Source: Rotaria socialis
Lineage: Eukaryota > Rotifera > Eurotatoria > Philodinida > Philodinidae
Length of the DNA stretch: 64,000 nucleotides
Direction of reading: 5' to 3'
Assembly (NCBI GenBank): GCA_905331475.1
Contig: CAJNYU010000181.1
Coordinates: 1 to 64,000 of the forward strand
Part shown: piece by piece, positions 11,848-24,615 of the stretch
How the letters are laid out: the number at the start of each line of letters is the position of its first letter
Numbering within the stretch: the stretch's first letter is position 1
Program-made: the position numbers and the translations under genes
Notes under the pieces: model-generated
Database searches by the model: none
What the model was told of the DNA's origin: nothing
What the model saw: the letters and a program-made list of their open reading frames with translations, nothing else

Positions 11848-13750
11848 TTTAATCAAAACTGAAAATCGAATAGTTGTTTATTGAGATATCAAAATATACA
11901 TTCCCATCAACGAAAATTTTATTTTGTTGCATTAGTTAGAAAACAAAAAAAGCAACATTCTTTTTTCTATTCCATAATTTTGCTGTCAAAATTTTTCTCA
12001 TATATCATGTTGATCTGTTGTTTTTGTTATGCTTGATTTTAGCTGCTAAATGTCATTAAAAGCAAAAAAATGAGTTTAAAATATAACGGCAATATATTGA
12101 TGATTACACTCAGTATTTTGTGTCGTGTTCAAAAAACGTCAGATGAACTTATATGTATTAAAATTCGAAAGTTTTCTCAGAGGAGAATCGGTTGCAACTG
12201 ATAGCGATGGATTACAAATTTTTGCCTACTTTATTTTGTAACTATAAAACAAGAATGTTTCTGATTTATAAAGAGTTCCATATATTGAGTGAAAACAATG
12301 AGTTTGTTGTTTAAAAATTGTTTATTTTATAAGAAATAATTTTGTCAAAAATTTTCTTGAAAAAGTCTATATAATTTTTAAAATCAATAACTATGATCTA
12401 TTTCGAAATAAAAGAAACATTGCGGTTATCTAACTCACTTTTGGTTGGAAGAAAATAGAAAACAGAGGTTTTGATTATTAAACAGAGTATCGAGTTTATT
12501 GAAACGCTTAAGAGACGTTATGATGTACTATGTCCTGTTGACTTTTCTAGTAGTTGATATTCATCGGTAGGTATTCTGAGCATTATAAATGCAGTAGAGA
12601 TTTTGAAAGCGTTGCTTTTCTTCAAATTTAAGCCACTAGAAAATACAAACGAACAGAGTCAATGATCATCTTTAGTAAATATTTCAATAACTCCAAGCCT
12701 ACGCTATTCAATAGTCAGAATTGTAACTCGCTGCCTTTTTCATTTCAAAAGATATTTAGGTTCTCTTGAATTTTGTCACAGATAGTAAACATGAAGACAT
12801 CTATTTTCATCCGATGAACTGTTCCTTTGATAATTCTTTTAAGAAATTTCGAAGACTCAAAAAGTAAAAATTTTCGACAGATTTTTGCACTACCAAGAGA
12901 ACATATTTGAATGTTTCCTTGTTTCTTAAGAATGGTATTTTCAAGTATTCCATCCTATCAAGATCTCGGTGAATATCATCAATATGACTAGTTTAATTGT
13001 TCTTATTTAAATATGCAGAAAAACGAAGGAAGCTTTTCATTTTTCAGTATACTACAGTTATGAGTTACGTAATGTGTTTTCACTGTTATAAACATTTAAA
13101 AAATAGACACTTTTTTTGTAAAATACTACAAACTATAATCACGATGCGATATCGAAGACGAGTTTTTCTGTTATGAATAATCCTTTCGTGCCAGTGTTGC
13201 TGATCTATAGATCTGTCTGCATTATTAGATGCTATTTTTTATATTTTAACGAGAACAAAACAGCTCTTCTATCTCGCATATAACTCATTTCATGTAGTAT
13301 TTTACGACAAAAACAATTTCATGTTGAAATTTTCATAATAGTAAACAAGTGATATGCAACTCAAAGACTTCAGTATACTGAAAAATGAAATGGTTTACTT
13401 CTCTGTCTTTGTTTTCAGATTTGAATAAAAGCAACTAAAACATTCATATAGATGATATTCATCAAAGTTCTAACAGGATAGAATCGTAAAAAAGCCTGTC
13501 TCAGGGAAACAGTCAAACAGGTTCCCTCGTCAATAACTCTTGTGTTATATCTGATTCGAATGAGTGCCACAAAACTGACTTCTTTTTCTAATCGAAAGCA
13601 AGCTTTTGTATGTAACTGTTCTCAAAATCTTGTTGTTGATAACGAATATTTGCATTGTCGATAACGTTTATTTATGTAAAGTTTTATCCTGTGAAGATAT
13701 CTAAAATAGAGCTGTTCACTTGTGTAAGTTATTCGTGAGAAAGTGTATCT
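11848..13750. other. Intergenic, no gene seen
   Basis: About 1.9 kb of AT-rich sequence between MCFD2 and the GH130-like gene. No coding exon, RNA gene or clear repeat was recognised on either strand. Confidence 0.6.
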
Positions 13751-15171
13751 ATGGCTCCGTTAAAATTGAATACTAGTTCACTTCTTTTGATAATATTTAT
13801 TTCATACAGTTTATCGTATGTACCACCACGTATGGAAATGAAACGTCTTTCAAATATACCGATTATATCATCATGGGATTCTAATTCAGATTTTTTATAT
13901 AATTATAATAGTGCTCTCATGCCAACAGTAAATGATTCTAACGCAGTTGCACTGCTAGTTCGTGTACAAAGTTTGCGTAATGATTCAAAAACCATCTACG
14001 ATGTCGGTCCAAGTAAAATAGCATTGAGTCGAAGTATAGATAATACTTATCTTAAATATACGCATATTAGTCAACAAGATATACTCATCGATAATGATCA
14101 AGAATATCAATCAATTGGAACCGAAGATCCTCGTATTGTATTGTTTGGTAATACTTACTATTTGTAAGTAATGGATTAATCATCATCATCAATAGAATTT
14201 AATATGTACATGAAAAGTATTGTCAAACGAAATAAAATAATGAGAATATCGATAATTTCAATAGATGTTCACTAGCTGTAGAAATTAATAAGTGCGAATC
14301 TACGTGTATGATTCTGAGAAGCTCATTTAATAGAGATAAATAAGTGATTGGAATTTTCTTTTCTCTTACTTACGGAAATAAAGTCTGTTTTCAGTTTCAT
14401 CAATAATCATTAATTATTAATAAAAACACTTATTTTGTATAGAAGCGGTTCTCATTTCATTGATTTTGTTCTTATCAATACTTTTAGAAAGTAATTTTTA
14501 TATTTATTAGACTATATACAGCTCTCAGCAGTGACTCACAAGGTATATGGCGTGCTCAACTAGCTTTAGCCACATGTGAACTTAATTGTTTCAGTAAATT
14601 AAATTGGAAATATTATGGTCCCATATTTCCGAATGTATTTTGGAGTAAAAGTGGTAGTTTATTGGTTCACAATGAAACTCATCGCTATTTATTTTTCAAT
14701 GATTCCAATATTGCTATAGCACTTACAAAAGATCTTATTCATTATGATCTTTCATCTAGTTTCCTTCTTAAAACTCGACCTGACCATTTTGATTCAGCAC
14801 TTGTCGAAGCTGGACCTCAACCTTTAAAATTAAGTGACAATAATTATTTATTTCTTTATAATTCAGCACGACATACAACGATTCCAAATCTGAAACCCAA
14901 TTGGAATCTCCAATATAATTTAGGTTGGGCAATACTAAATGGAGATGATCCAACACAAGTTTTAGCTAGAAGTGAACAACCAATTTTTTCACCAGAATTA
15001 GATTGGGAAAGATGCGATACTCAATCAGGAGAATGGGCCAATCGTGGTCTTACACCACTTGTTATTTTCATTGAAGGATGGAAAAAAACAGATGTAAATA
15101 GATTCTTGGTTTGGTATCAAGGATGTGATTCAACGATGGGATTAGCTGAACTTAGAGTATATTTCTCATAA
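13751..15171 (+). CDS. Secreted GH130-like glycoside phosphorylase/hydrolase
   Basis: Resembles glycoside hydrolase family 130 (beta-mannoside phosphorylases and hydrolases), a five-bladed propeller family found mainly in bacteria. Two exons: 13751-14163 and 14511-15171 (347-bp intron, in frame), about 357 residues. Residues 1-23 form a signal peptide (LLLIIFISYSLSYVPP). Family features seen are SIGTEDPRIV followed by GNTYYLLYTALSSD (the EDPR motif), LVEAGPQPLKLSDNNYLFLY, and a late NLGWAILNGDDPTQVLARSE block. Many NxS/NxT sites fit secretion. Codon use and intron presence look like the host genome, so if transferred from bacteria it is old and domesticated. The substrate cannot be told. Confidence 0.75.
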
Positions 15172-15906
15172 ATGAGAATGTTTAAGATATGATTTCTTAA
15201 TTTTTTTTCATCCTTCGATTACTTTTTTTCATTGTCTAATACATATCTGTTTGAGTTTTATCATTATTTTATTTTTTTAAATATTTGCAATCAAATCTTA
15301 TCAAGATAGAAGCAGACATAAACTTAAGAGATGCTGAATAAAATGTTTGATTATGATTATGCATGAAATTTAAATCATTGAATATTCTTTGTCTCGATCA
15401 AAGTGAAACGTCGTCTATTTTGACAGACATATGCCAAATGAAATCTATTTATCTAAGAACTTTTATTAATTTAATTAGGACAATGCATTAGTAGATCAAC
15501 AAGGTACCATGTCTATCAGTATGCTCCGTATAATTTTTTTTATAAAACTATTCATATTTACTAGAAACTATGGCATAACTAGAGTCTCATAAGATACCTA
15601 TGATGATTATTTATCATTTCTTGATCGATTATCAACCAGTTTTTTCATGAACAAATCGTGCACGTGTATACGAATCGATAGTAGGCAAACCTCATATTTG
15701 ATAATAAAAATATCATTTAGAGATTTGAAAATAGTTGTAATTGCATATTTTTAATTAAATGTCATATAATGCGACAATGAAATCGAAAGAAACAAACCGT
15801 ACAAACATACACATGCAGAACAAAAAAGAAAACATTTTTTTATCACCTGTTACACAGCTCTTTTTACATTTTCTTTAGAACGAAATCATAGTTTTTATCT
15901 TATTTT
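15172..15906. other. Intergenic, no gene seen
   Basis: About 735 bp between two convergent genes (GH130-like on + and homeobox A on -). It must hold both 3' UTRs; aataaa is seen at 15339-15344 (in gctgaataaaatg). Nothing else was recognised. Confidence 0.5.
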
Positions 15907-17316
15907 TTATCCATGATGATACGGATTTTGATGATGATTTATTAAACTGGATGATAAATTATGCATACGCATATTTCTTGCATATTCATCTTCTGTATGT
16001 TGATGCTGTTGTGGATATTGAGAATGAAATGACATTGTATTATCCTAAAATTAAAAAACTAAAGTATAAACATCTTGAATTTTATTCATTTTATTTAACT
16101 GACCATTGTTGAACGAACATTGAAATCGCACGATGATGGTGGTGGTGGTGGAAATGGTGAATAGAAAACAGCTGCAGCTGCAGCAGCACTAGTAGCTGGA
16201 TCGGTTGCCATCATAATACTTGTTGGCGACGAAGTTGATGCATTTCCTCGACCATTGAACACTTGATGAAACGATGATGACGATACTGGATTTGTTGAAA
16301 ATGCTTTTGATGATAGTCGAACAGATGACAACATAGATCCGCTACCTGATGATGATGAATTATGTGATTGTTTACGAGCTTTAGCTCGTCGATTTTGAAA
16401 CCACACCTTACGAAGAAAAAAGTATTTTTTGTGTTTCTCCATTATATTCAATGTTCATTAGACCCTATATAAATATGATTCAGCATGACATGTGCAAGGA
16501 GCTTTTATTACGAAGAGACATGACACCTTAGCTCTGTCTACGCTAAAGAAGTGATCCATATGTCCAAGTTTTGTTTGACTCATTGCCGCTATGATGCTGA
16601 TTTTTTTTTCATTTTTTCTTTTTCTTTTTCATGAACAGTTGTTCGAGACGACACATCTTGATTCAAATTACAAGAAAAAAGTGAAAAAATGTGCAAGAAA
16701 AACGACAGCATAAAAGAGAGAGAGAGGGAAAGAGAGCGCACAAGAGAACGATGGAGATGAAACGTATATCGGATGTGTGAACAAGCAACATCCAATCGGG
16801 AAAATAGTACCATCAAATGAACCGTGTTACCATAACAGACGGCATGTGATTTGAGTGGAAAATCGGTGTAAATGGAATCGGAATATACACGCACACAATT
16901 TTTATCTAAGCCTCAAGGGAAATAATAAATAGAATACAAGAAAAAACTGAATAGCTATTTGAATTTGACTTTTTTTTAAAAATATCTATACAAATCACTA
17001 GTTACCTGTATACGCGCTTCATTTAATTTCGTTGTTCGCGCTAATTCTTCACGTAAATAAATATCAGGATAATGACCTTTCGCAAATGATGATTCAAGTT
17101 CAATAATTTGTTCTTGTGTGAATGTAGTTCGATGTCGACGACGAGCTGATGTATGATTACGTTGTTGCGCTTGCTGATGTTGCTCATGTGATTGAATCAG
17201 TTGATGATGCGTAAGAGGTATAGTTGTTGTTGTAGATGATGGTGGTGGTGAAATAAATGGATGATTTATGGCTATTCCATCATGTTGTTTTGTGCGTTTA
17301 AATGCACCTGCATTTA
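15907..17316 (-). CDS. Paired-class homeobox protein, PROP1-like copy A (5' exon not found)
   Basis: Transcription factor with a paired-like homeodomain, [20 protein letters not shown] ... [16 protein letters not shown] ... [13 protein letters not shown]. Exons: 17316-17006 (starting [11 protein letters not shown]), 16406-16104 and 16044-15907 (stop). The 599-bp intron splits the homeodomain between Gln and VWFQNRR, the usual paired-like site. The RRHRTTF...LE.LES.F arm and the ..YPDI..RE.LAR..L.EARIQ helix region are closest to PROP1. Homeodomain position 50 is Gln. The tail is Ser/His/Pro-rich with an Ala run. The first exon is phase 1, as in copy B, but no convincing 5' exon was found upstream. 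A Met-rich piece at 17700-17730 is possible but unsupported. Confidence 0.85.
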
Positions 17317-18601
17317 CTAGAAAGAAAAGATGATAACAATATAAAAACAAAGCAGTGTTTCTTCGCTAAATTTTCAAAAAATAGTAATAATTACATGAAG
17401 TTATTGTATAGTTGCTATTTTCTAACATTGTCTTGACTTTGTATCGTGCAAATATATCCAGAGAATTCGATTACTGTGGTCTGGTAATCTTTCAACAAGA
17501 TTGCCTTCTTTTTCTATCTTTTTTGTATCGGTCGGACAGCTCAAGTATTCGTCGTTCAATGAAAAGCGAGAAGAAAAAACTTGCATTGGAAATGAAAAAT
17601 GACAAGAAGAAAAAGAAGAAAAAGAAAAAAAGATGAATGGTTGCATGGCGGATGTATGCCGTTCAGCAACATGATCAACAACCAATCGACGTGATGTTTC
17701 AGACATCATCATCATTTTGATCCTATATGCTTCTACAAATACGTAAAGAAGAAAAAAAAACATACAAGAAGCGTTTAGATTGCAATCAACTATCGATTGT
17801 TATTTTGACGGAAAGAGTCAACAGATAAATTATTTATTCAGAGAATCATTTTAGTCTTTTTGGAATATAAAAGTAATAAAGATTTGTCAAGTTGTTTCTA
17901 CTAAGAAAAATACATTTTTCAACAAACACACTTTACTTTAGAATAGATGTGTTCATAAAAATCGACCTATTCCTAAATAATATTTAGATGAATTTGATTG
18001 TAAATGTCATGAGTAACAAAAAATTTTAGTCTCGTTCTAGTTTCTATATTCTTCATCTATCTATCTATCTATCTATATATATATATATAGTTTTTTTCTC
18101 TCTTTTCTTTCTATAAGAAGAGTGAAGTGGATCAAAATTAGATTTTTGCACTGACACAGAATTTGATTACTGTAACTGAACACATTAGCAAGTGTGAGAA
18201 AAGAAAAGAGAAAAATTATTTCATCAATACTTTTTTATGTCTTTAAAAATTCGAAGTATGGTTTGAAACAAAGAAACTAACTCAAAGGATCGTTTTCATT
18301 CTTGTATCAAACAAATTTATGTTGTAAAATATTTTTTAAAAGCATCCAATTATTCTAATATTGAACAGTTATTTCACACACATACATATATATATATATG
18401 AGTCAATATTGAATTAGTTGTCATTATAACAATGAAATTAACTAATTTAGATGCAAAGAAAGAAGAAAAAAATGAAAAAAATTCTTTTTTTCCTTCTTTG
18501 TAGCTCCTTTTTCTTTCTTTATTCATAGAATAAAATGGCACATACAAATACACAAACGAAATATTTTCACTGTTCAAAGGTAAGACACACACACAAGTTG
18601 T
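17317..18601. other. Spacer between the two homeobox genes
   Basis: Contains microsatellites: a purine-rich run at about 17560-17632, a ctat/at repeat at 18055-18090, and an at repeat at 18386-18398. It probably also holds the missing first exon and promoter of copy A and the 3' UTR of copy B. Confidence 0.5.
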
Positions 18602-20460
18602 TCAAGCTGGATAATGAAGCATTGATGTGTGATCGACACGAAATGATGAGAGACTCTTATTGTACCAGTCAGTATCTTGAAAAGGTAATGGATTATCCTG
18701 AAAAATAAGATTAAAAAATCTTTTTTAATCAAAACTTCTTGAGAAAATATTAAACCTGTCGAATGCCAGCACTTGTTAATGGTGAAAATTGTGAGTATCC
18801 AACGACTGTTGGTGGATAACGCATTTGATTCGATACAACATTATTTGTATTTGCTGTTGATACGCCTGTCGTAGCATATTGATAAGGTCTTCCCGTTGAT
18901 GCTTGATAAAAATTTCGCATCATTGCATTACAAGGTGAAATAACTGGTGATAAAGCTTTTTGTAGTTGTTTTTCGTGTTTTCGATATTTAGCTCTTCGAT
19001 TTTGAAACCAAACCTTTTTTTGCATCAGAAAAAAAAATAGATAGTAGTTATAATAAATATACGAATTTACATTTATTTGTTTTCTTTGTAGTCAATTAAA
19101 ATATGCACTAGTTAGAAGTGCTGATAAATTCGAGTGAAATTATCAATGTACGAGCTAATCGATAGAATATAACAACGGGCAAAACTTGTCTTTTTCTCTC
19201 TCGTGTATTGATGTAGTTTCTTGTCGGTCGACTGCACATACTCATTAGAAATCTATTCTTACGCGACGACAAAGTTTGAACGCTTAATTCAATTATCAAA
19301 CTATGTCTATGCAGTCAGTTGACTCGTCATCGTCTTTCGTCGTCCACGGTCTGTCTGTATTCTATGCTTCACTCGACATTTCCTCTTATGCTTGTCAATC
19401 ATAAAAACATCTATGGCAAAATATATACTCTCTATATTTGTGTTCGTCAAGTCTTTATCTTTTTTCTTTCTCCTAGAAAATGAATTTATATCTCTTTTAT
19501 TTTTACGTCACTCACCTGAATTCGTGCTTCATTTAATTTTGTAATTCGTGCTAATTCTTCACGACAGTAAATATCAGGATAATGACTTTTTCCAAAGGCT
19601 GATTCGAGTTCGGCTAATTGTTCTTGTGTGAATGTTGTTCGATGTCGGCGTCGTGCCGGTGTTGGGCATTGACCTCCGGGATTTGATAATGAATGATGTG
19701 AGGATTGACTTGAGTTCGTTGAATGTGTTGGAGACACATTATTTGCATGATTATGTGCTGCTGATTGAAGATTTAGTGAAGACGGAGGAATATGTGAATA
19801 ATGTGGATTATAAGATTGAACATGATATGGATGAGTATTCAATAAAAGTGATTCGTGTTTGATTTTTTTGAATGCTCCACTATCAGAATGACCTTTTAGA
19901 AACAGAAAGTATTTTCTGTTTCGACAAGTAATTTATTTTTTATTAGAAAAAGAAAACTAACCTGTTGGATGAGACATAAATTGTAAATTATTATTTGAGG
20001 ATTGACTAATGATACTGAATGGTGATGTTCCATTTGTTGCTGCTGACGAAGACGACGACGATGATGATGTAGGAGCTTGACATAGTGTTCGATTTAGAGT
20101 ACAAAAGCTAGCGTAATGGTCATCAGATGTATTTGAAGGTAATTTGAATGATGCTGACATATTTCGTTTTAAATCCGATTCTGTATTATCTGAATTTATT
20201 GTATTATTCGTTGCTACAGCAGCAAGACTTGCTGCTGCTAAACCCATAGATGTTAAACCAAGCGTAGTTGTTGTGGATGCCGATGTTGATCCTGATCCAT
20301 CACAATCATTGGTTACATTAGTCGTACGATTATTAAATGATGATGGTTCTGAATAGGTAGTATTACTTGTCGTAAGTGACGAAGATAATATTCGATTAGT
20401 AGTATTATTATCGATTAAGTTTGACATTTTGCGTGTGTATATATGTTGATCAAAATTCAA
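18602..20460 (-). CDS. Paired-class homeobox protein, PROP1-like copy B
   Basis: Four exons: 20460-19962, 19892-19516, 19013-18756 and 18697-18602, total 1230 nt, 409 residues. Start [15 protein letters not shown]. The homeodomain is [20 protein letters not shown] ... [16 protein letters not shown] ... KLNEARIQ, with [15 protein letters not shown] in the next exon, and Gln at position 50. After it, [15 protein letters not shown] and GRPYQY recall the region just downstream of the PROP1 homeodomain. Exon 2 starts [17 protein letters not shown], clearly the same exon as in copy A, and the last exon of both starts DN. This shows a tandem duplication. The N-terminal part is Ser/Thr/Asn-rich with an Ala-rich helix. 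PROP-type naming is by homeodomain similarity only. Confidence 0.88.
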
Positions 20461-22586
20461 TTATTTGTTATTCATTGATAATGATTGTTATCTTAGTAAA
20501 GAGAAAAGCGAATGAGTGTTCGAAATATAATTTGATAGTTTTATTTTTGTGTGTGTTCTTTGTTTTATCTAATCTTTATATATACGTACATATATATTAG
20601 ATCATAATTATACTATAATGCTAGTTTGTATGACTCTTAATTTAAGGTGACTAATTCTGTTAGATGACAAATCAACACTTATATTAATAATATAGTATTG
20701 AAAAAGAGAGACTAGTAAATAATTGATGAAGGCAGTAAGAATATTGACGGCGGTAAAGAGAAGACGCACGTCCGACAACTCGAATGCGAAACGAAGGAGA
20801 CAACTACGTTAGGAAAGAAGAGGACTCGCAAAAACTTCAGCTAACGAATGAAATTTACTTCCATTAGGCTAATGTTGTTTCCACTCCCTCATTCATGTTC
20901 ACGAACGGCATAGCTCAGAAGGCTCTTGAGAATCGATGCATTTCTTTTTTTCCTATCTTTCTCTGTCTCTTTCGTCTTGTTTTTTTTCTCTTTTGTTTTG
21001 ACATCCAATAGAAAAATTGATGAATACATAAGATCCATTATTATTGGTGGAGATATTTAAGTGTAGTAGAGAAAAAAAAACTATCAAGAAACTTATTGCC
21101 AGGCTCGTTTGAGAAAAAAAAGAGAAAAAGAAGGAAAGAGAACGACAGAAAACAATAGCTTGTTTTCTAACACAAGTGTGATATTGATGCTCTTGTTCGT
21201 CTGAATTATTCGAGCAGATTTCGTGCTCGTTAGGGTGCTTACCGGCTGACCAACGATTCTCAGATGACAACTTCGATGAACAAGTTCCATTAATTGAGTG
21301 ATTGCCACAAGCGTTTTCTTCTTTTCCTTTTCCTTTTTCTATTTCTGTTCATCTGTCTAGCGCAATGCTAGAGGCAGAAAAGCTAAAAATTCTCTCACTT
21401 GTTAGGCCACCTACTGTGTTCGTTTAGTATTGATAGAAACTTCCAAATGTTAACTTCTTTCAACACTAATTCAGTGTACATAAATAAAATAAAATAAATA
21501 AAAAAGACCATACATGAAAATTCCATGACATCACTAAATGTGAAAATTGATCATTGATAAGTGAAAGAATTTTTTCTCACTCATTTCTTTACCAAAATAA
21601 TTCGTGAATTCCAGAAAATGATAATAAAATTTTAAAAATTCATATTTCAAGCTTTATCTTCCGTTATGAGGAAAAAATTGAAAACGTATAAAAAATATAA
21701 TGAAGATATAGGTAAAAATTGGAATAGTTCATTCGAAACTAAGACAATAATAATCAGCGATGTATGTAATTTATTTTTTATGGTGAAATGCACCGATTTT
21801 CTATTACTGAAAGATCCTTGACGAATTATTAATTTAAACGTAGGTACGCACGATGAGTAAAAGAGAGAAAGAAAAACAGATGGAGTTATCGATGATATTT
21901 TTCAGCAAAATTTTTAGAACTTGAATATTACAAACAAAAGAAAAACGAGATTTGATTGCAGAGTTGTACACAAATAGTTATTACCTGTGTGAATATTGTT
22001 GAGTTCAATAAAGAGATTGATAAAAACAACTAGACAAGGAGAAAATGATGCTATCAACGTAATTGCTTTATTGTAGAGAATCAATTTGTTTTTCAGTAAC
22101 AATCAGTAGAGCTATGCAGAAACTGTTTGATTTTTGTAATATTATTTTTATTAGCTTATTGTTAGTAACAAATTGGTATCTAAAGATTGCAATGATTTCA
22201 TTCATAAAGCCATGCTTTGTTAGTTGCTGTTAGAATAAATGTGTCTCTTTCTTTGAAAAAAAACAACAGAATCTTATACGTATGGTTAAATGAGGTGCAT
22301 ACAAATATATAAATGGTTCCATATATTTTCTTTTTCACGAGATGACTATAGATTAATATAAAACGAGAGAGTAATCGTTTCTTAAAAGATACATGTTTGA
22401 TTCTGATTACTATTGTACTAATGAAGCCTTGTATTGTGTATCTGCTATGGCAACTAGTTAGTCCAATGATCAAACTTGAATTTACTAACAGATTTTTAAA
22501 CAAATAATCTCATAGTTTTTGACTAACAAATCTATTTTAGTGTTTGACTACCAAACAAGAAAAGCACTGATAGAAAAATATTGTAA
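20461..22586. other. Upstream region of homeobox copy B, no gene seen
   Basis: About 2.1 kb with no supported coding exon. It likely carries the promoter and 5' UTR of the homeobox gene. TATA-like runs occur at 20576-20596 (tatatatacg...tatatatt). Confidence 0.4.
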
Positions 22587-23854
22587 CTAAATGCCAGATC
22601 GATCTGGTGCTGGCTCAGGAAATTGTGGTGCCCGACGAATTTTATCTCGTTTTGGTCTAAAAAGATATTAGAAATCATGTACTTTTTTTCTTATTATTAG
22701 AAGTCTATGAAAAAGTTACGTTAATTTGAATAAAGCTGGATGCTCATTGAACATTTGTGATAGTTTTTCAGTTTCCAAACGGAAATCTTTTTTCGTTAAT
22801 TGTTTCTTGTAGAATCGGTTGTCATAATCACGTTCAATTTGGAATTTAAATACACCATCGCTCTATAATTATATAAACCATATAAAAAGAATGTGAGCGA
22901 TGATTTTCGATTCGACACTTTTTAGAATTAACTCAAAATTTTCTCACGTTACCTCAGCTTGAGAAAAAACAACTTACGAAAGTATTGTTCAAACTCGTGT
23001 CCATAGTTTCAACTTTTACGATATCTAACAGTAGGTCTTGTTGAGATAAAGGAAATTCAAAAGGAGTTAAGTTCTAACGGGTCTTTGGACTTGATTTATG
23101 AACGTTCAACTAAAGTTTTAGTCCCAAAATAGACTTAATGATAACCCCAAAAACATTTGAGCCAAGAATAACGTTGTTTATTATTGTATTTTTAAGTAGG
23201 CTCAATATTTGCGTCATGCTTTCTGAAGTTGGTTACTTTATTAAATTTAATATATCAACAAAAATTAGATTATTTCCAGCTGAAATCCTCGAGGCGCTTC
23301 TACAGGTCATTAGATCTACATATGGAGAGAATTTTCAAGCCATAACTACGGATTTTTGACTTTTGTGGAAGTACTTAATGTTGCATCGCAAAACTGACAA
23401 AACGATCATAAATTCTTCGATCTAAAAGGATCTCCTATTTTAATTTCATCAAATTATCTTGGTAGGCTCAATAAAAACTCAAAAAATGAATATTAAATAG
23501 TAGCTTTTCTTGAGTAATTTTTATACAAGCATTTATAATCTTAGACAAACTCTTGTGAGTAGTCATTTAAAAACAACCATTAGAGAAACAGTCAAATGCT
23601 GTTGTATGTTTTTAATGGCTACAAACCTTAGCAAAACTAGGATCATTTCGATCAATAGGTTTTGTAGATTCATATGGATGTGGTACTTCTGGATGATAAC
23701 AAACAATGTGATTTGTATCAGGTGCCATAGCAATACATGGATTCGGTAAGTTTACACTAACATTTGACGATGCAAATGCCGAAACAGTTGTTGAGATTCG
23801 ACGAGGTAACAATCGTAGGCATGTTATTCGATGCATCATCATCATCATCATCAT
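22587..23854 (-). CDS. MRPL42: Mitochondrial ribosomal protein mL42
   Basis: Component of the mitochondrial large ribosomal subunit. Three exons: about 23854-23627, 22862-22720 and 22656-22587. Diagnostic match: NHIVCYHPEVPHPYESTKPI, aligning with the TIVCYHPSV..PYEHTKPI block of mammalian MRPL42. Exon 2 (SDGVFKFQIERDYDN... LSQMFNEHP) matches the EQLSKMF region, and exon 3 ends PDRSGI. The N terminus (HRITCLRLLPRRISTTVSAF) is a basic, hydroxylated mitochondrial presequence. The start is uncertain because seven ATG codons in a row (a cat repeat on +) precede it. Intron 1 is 764 bp. Confidence 0.85.
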
Positions 23855-23938
23855 ACTCTAATAAAATTAATCTGGAAAAATCGAATTAGACTTTTTATGT
23901 TTTCTTTATGCTGAACAAAACGAGATGCATCCAAGTTA

Positions 23939-24070
23939 TATTAAGATAATATGTAGAGAGAGTGAGAGAGGTAGAGACAGAGGTAGAGAGAGAGGTAGAG
24001 AGAGAGGTAGAGAGAGAGAGGTAGAGACAGAGGTAGAGATAGAGGTAGAGAGAGAGGTAGAGAGAGAGGT
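23939..24070. repeat. Purine microsatellite (agagag-gtag)n
   Basis: Run of agagagaggtag / gtagagacagag units on the + strand, about 130 bp, with no C on most of its length. It lies just beyond the MRPL42 5' end. Confidence 0.9.
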
Positions 24071-24148
24071 GTGTTATGTTCCCTTTTTAGGTTTTATTTT
24101 ATTTTATGATATTATATATCAAACAGTGAGATGGTCTCACTGAGATCC

Positions 24149-24294
24149 TAGCGAAGCATAACTTAACAAGAACTGGTCCGAATATATATACATATATTCG
24201 AGATCAAAGAAAAGAAAAGCAAATAAGCAAGAGGAGAAAAAACAAATAACTATGGACCTCTAACATTATATAATAAAGATGTCAGATCCTAACA
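24149..24294 (-). repeat. 3' LTR of the retrotransposon
   Basis: On the minus strand it begins TGTTAGGATCTGACATC at 24294 and has an early TATA-like TTATTATATAATG. A near-perfect palindrome (cgaatatatatacatatattcg on +, at 24179-24200) follows. It is about 90% identical, same orientation, to 34749-34894. The lower boundary is where similarity to the second copy stops. Confidence 0.7.
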
Positions 24295-24303
24295 TCCTTC
24301 CAC
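24295..24303 (-). promoter_or_regulatory. Polypurine tract
   Basis: Minus strand GTGGAAGGA directly abuts the TG that opens the LTR, as expected for the primer site of plus-strand DNA synthesis. Confidence 0.6.
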
Positions 24304-24615
24304 AAGCAATCAAGAGTTTTTGTTTACGAAAACTTTTCTTTTCTTTTTCTTGTTTTGATCTGATGCATGAGGTTATCATAAAAAAACAAATATAACGAGA
24401 AGAAAACAAAATAAACGAAAGAACGTCATAGACAAGGAAAATCATTTGACATAAATGCACCGGATAGAAAAAAATGTTCAGATATCACTGAGAAGAGAAA
24501 ATATATATCAGAAAAGGAGAGAAAAAAAACAAAAAATATAACAAGAAGAATATCTAATAATACACATGAAAATAATACAAAAGGTTTTTACTATTTTTGT
24601 TTTTTCTTACTGTTT

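Noticed and set aside
16589-16894. Minus-strand open frame in the homeobox copy A intron
   Set aside because: It lies between two exons that join in frame within the homeodomain; composition is low-complexity Ser/Leu/Lys.
17422-17763. Candidate first exon of homeobox copy A (Met-rich start)
   Set aside because: No donor in the needed phase and the frame runs through a purine-rich simple repeat; kept only as an open question.
24149-24190. A-box-like (tagcgaagc) and B-box-like (ggtccgaat) motifs suggesting a tRNA-derived SINE
   Set aside because: The two boxes are too close together (about 26 bp), no cloverleaf can be drawn, and the unit has better LTR hallmarks on the other strand (TG start, TATA-like box, adjacent polypurine tract).
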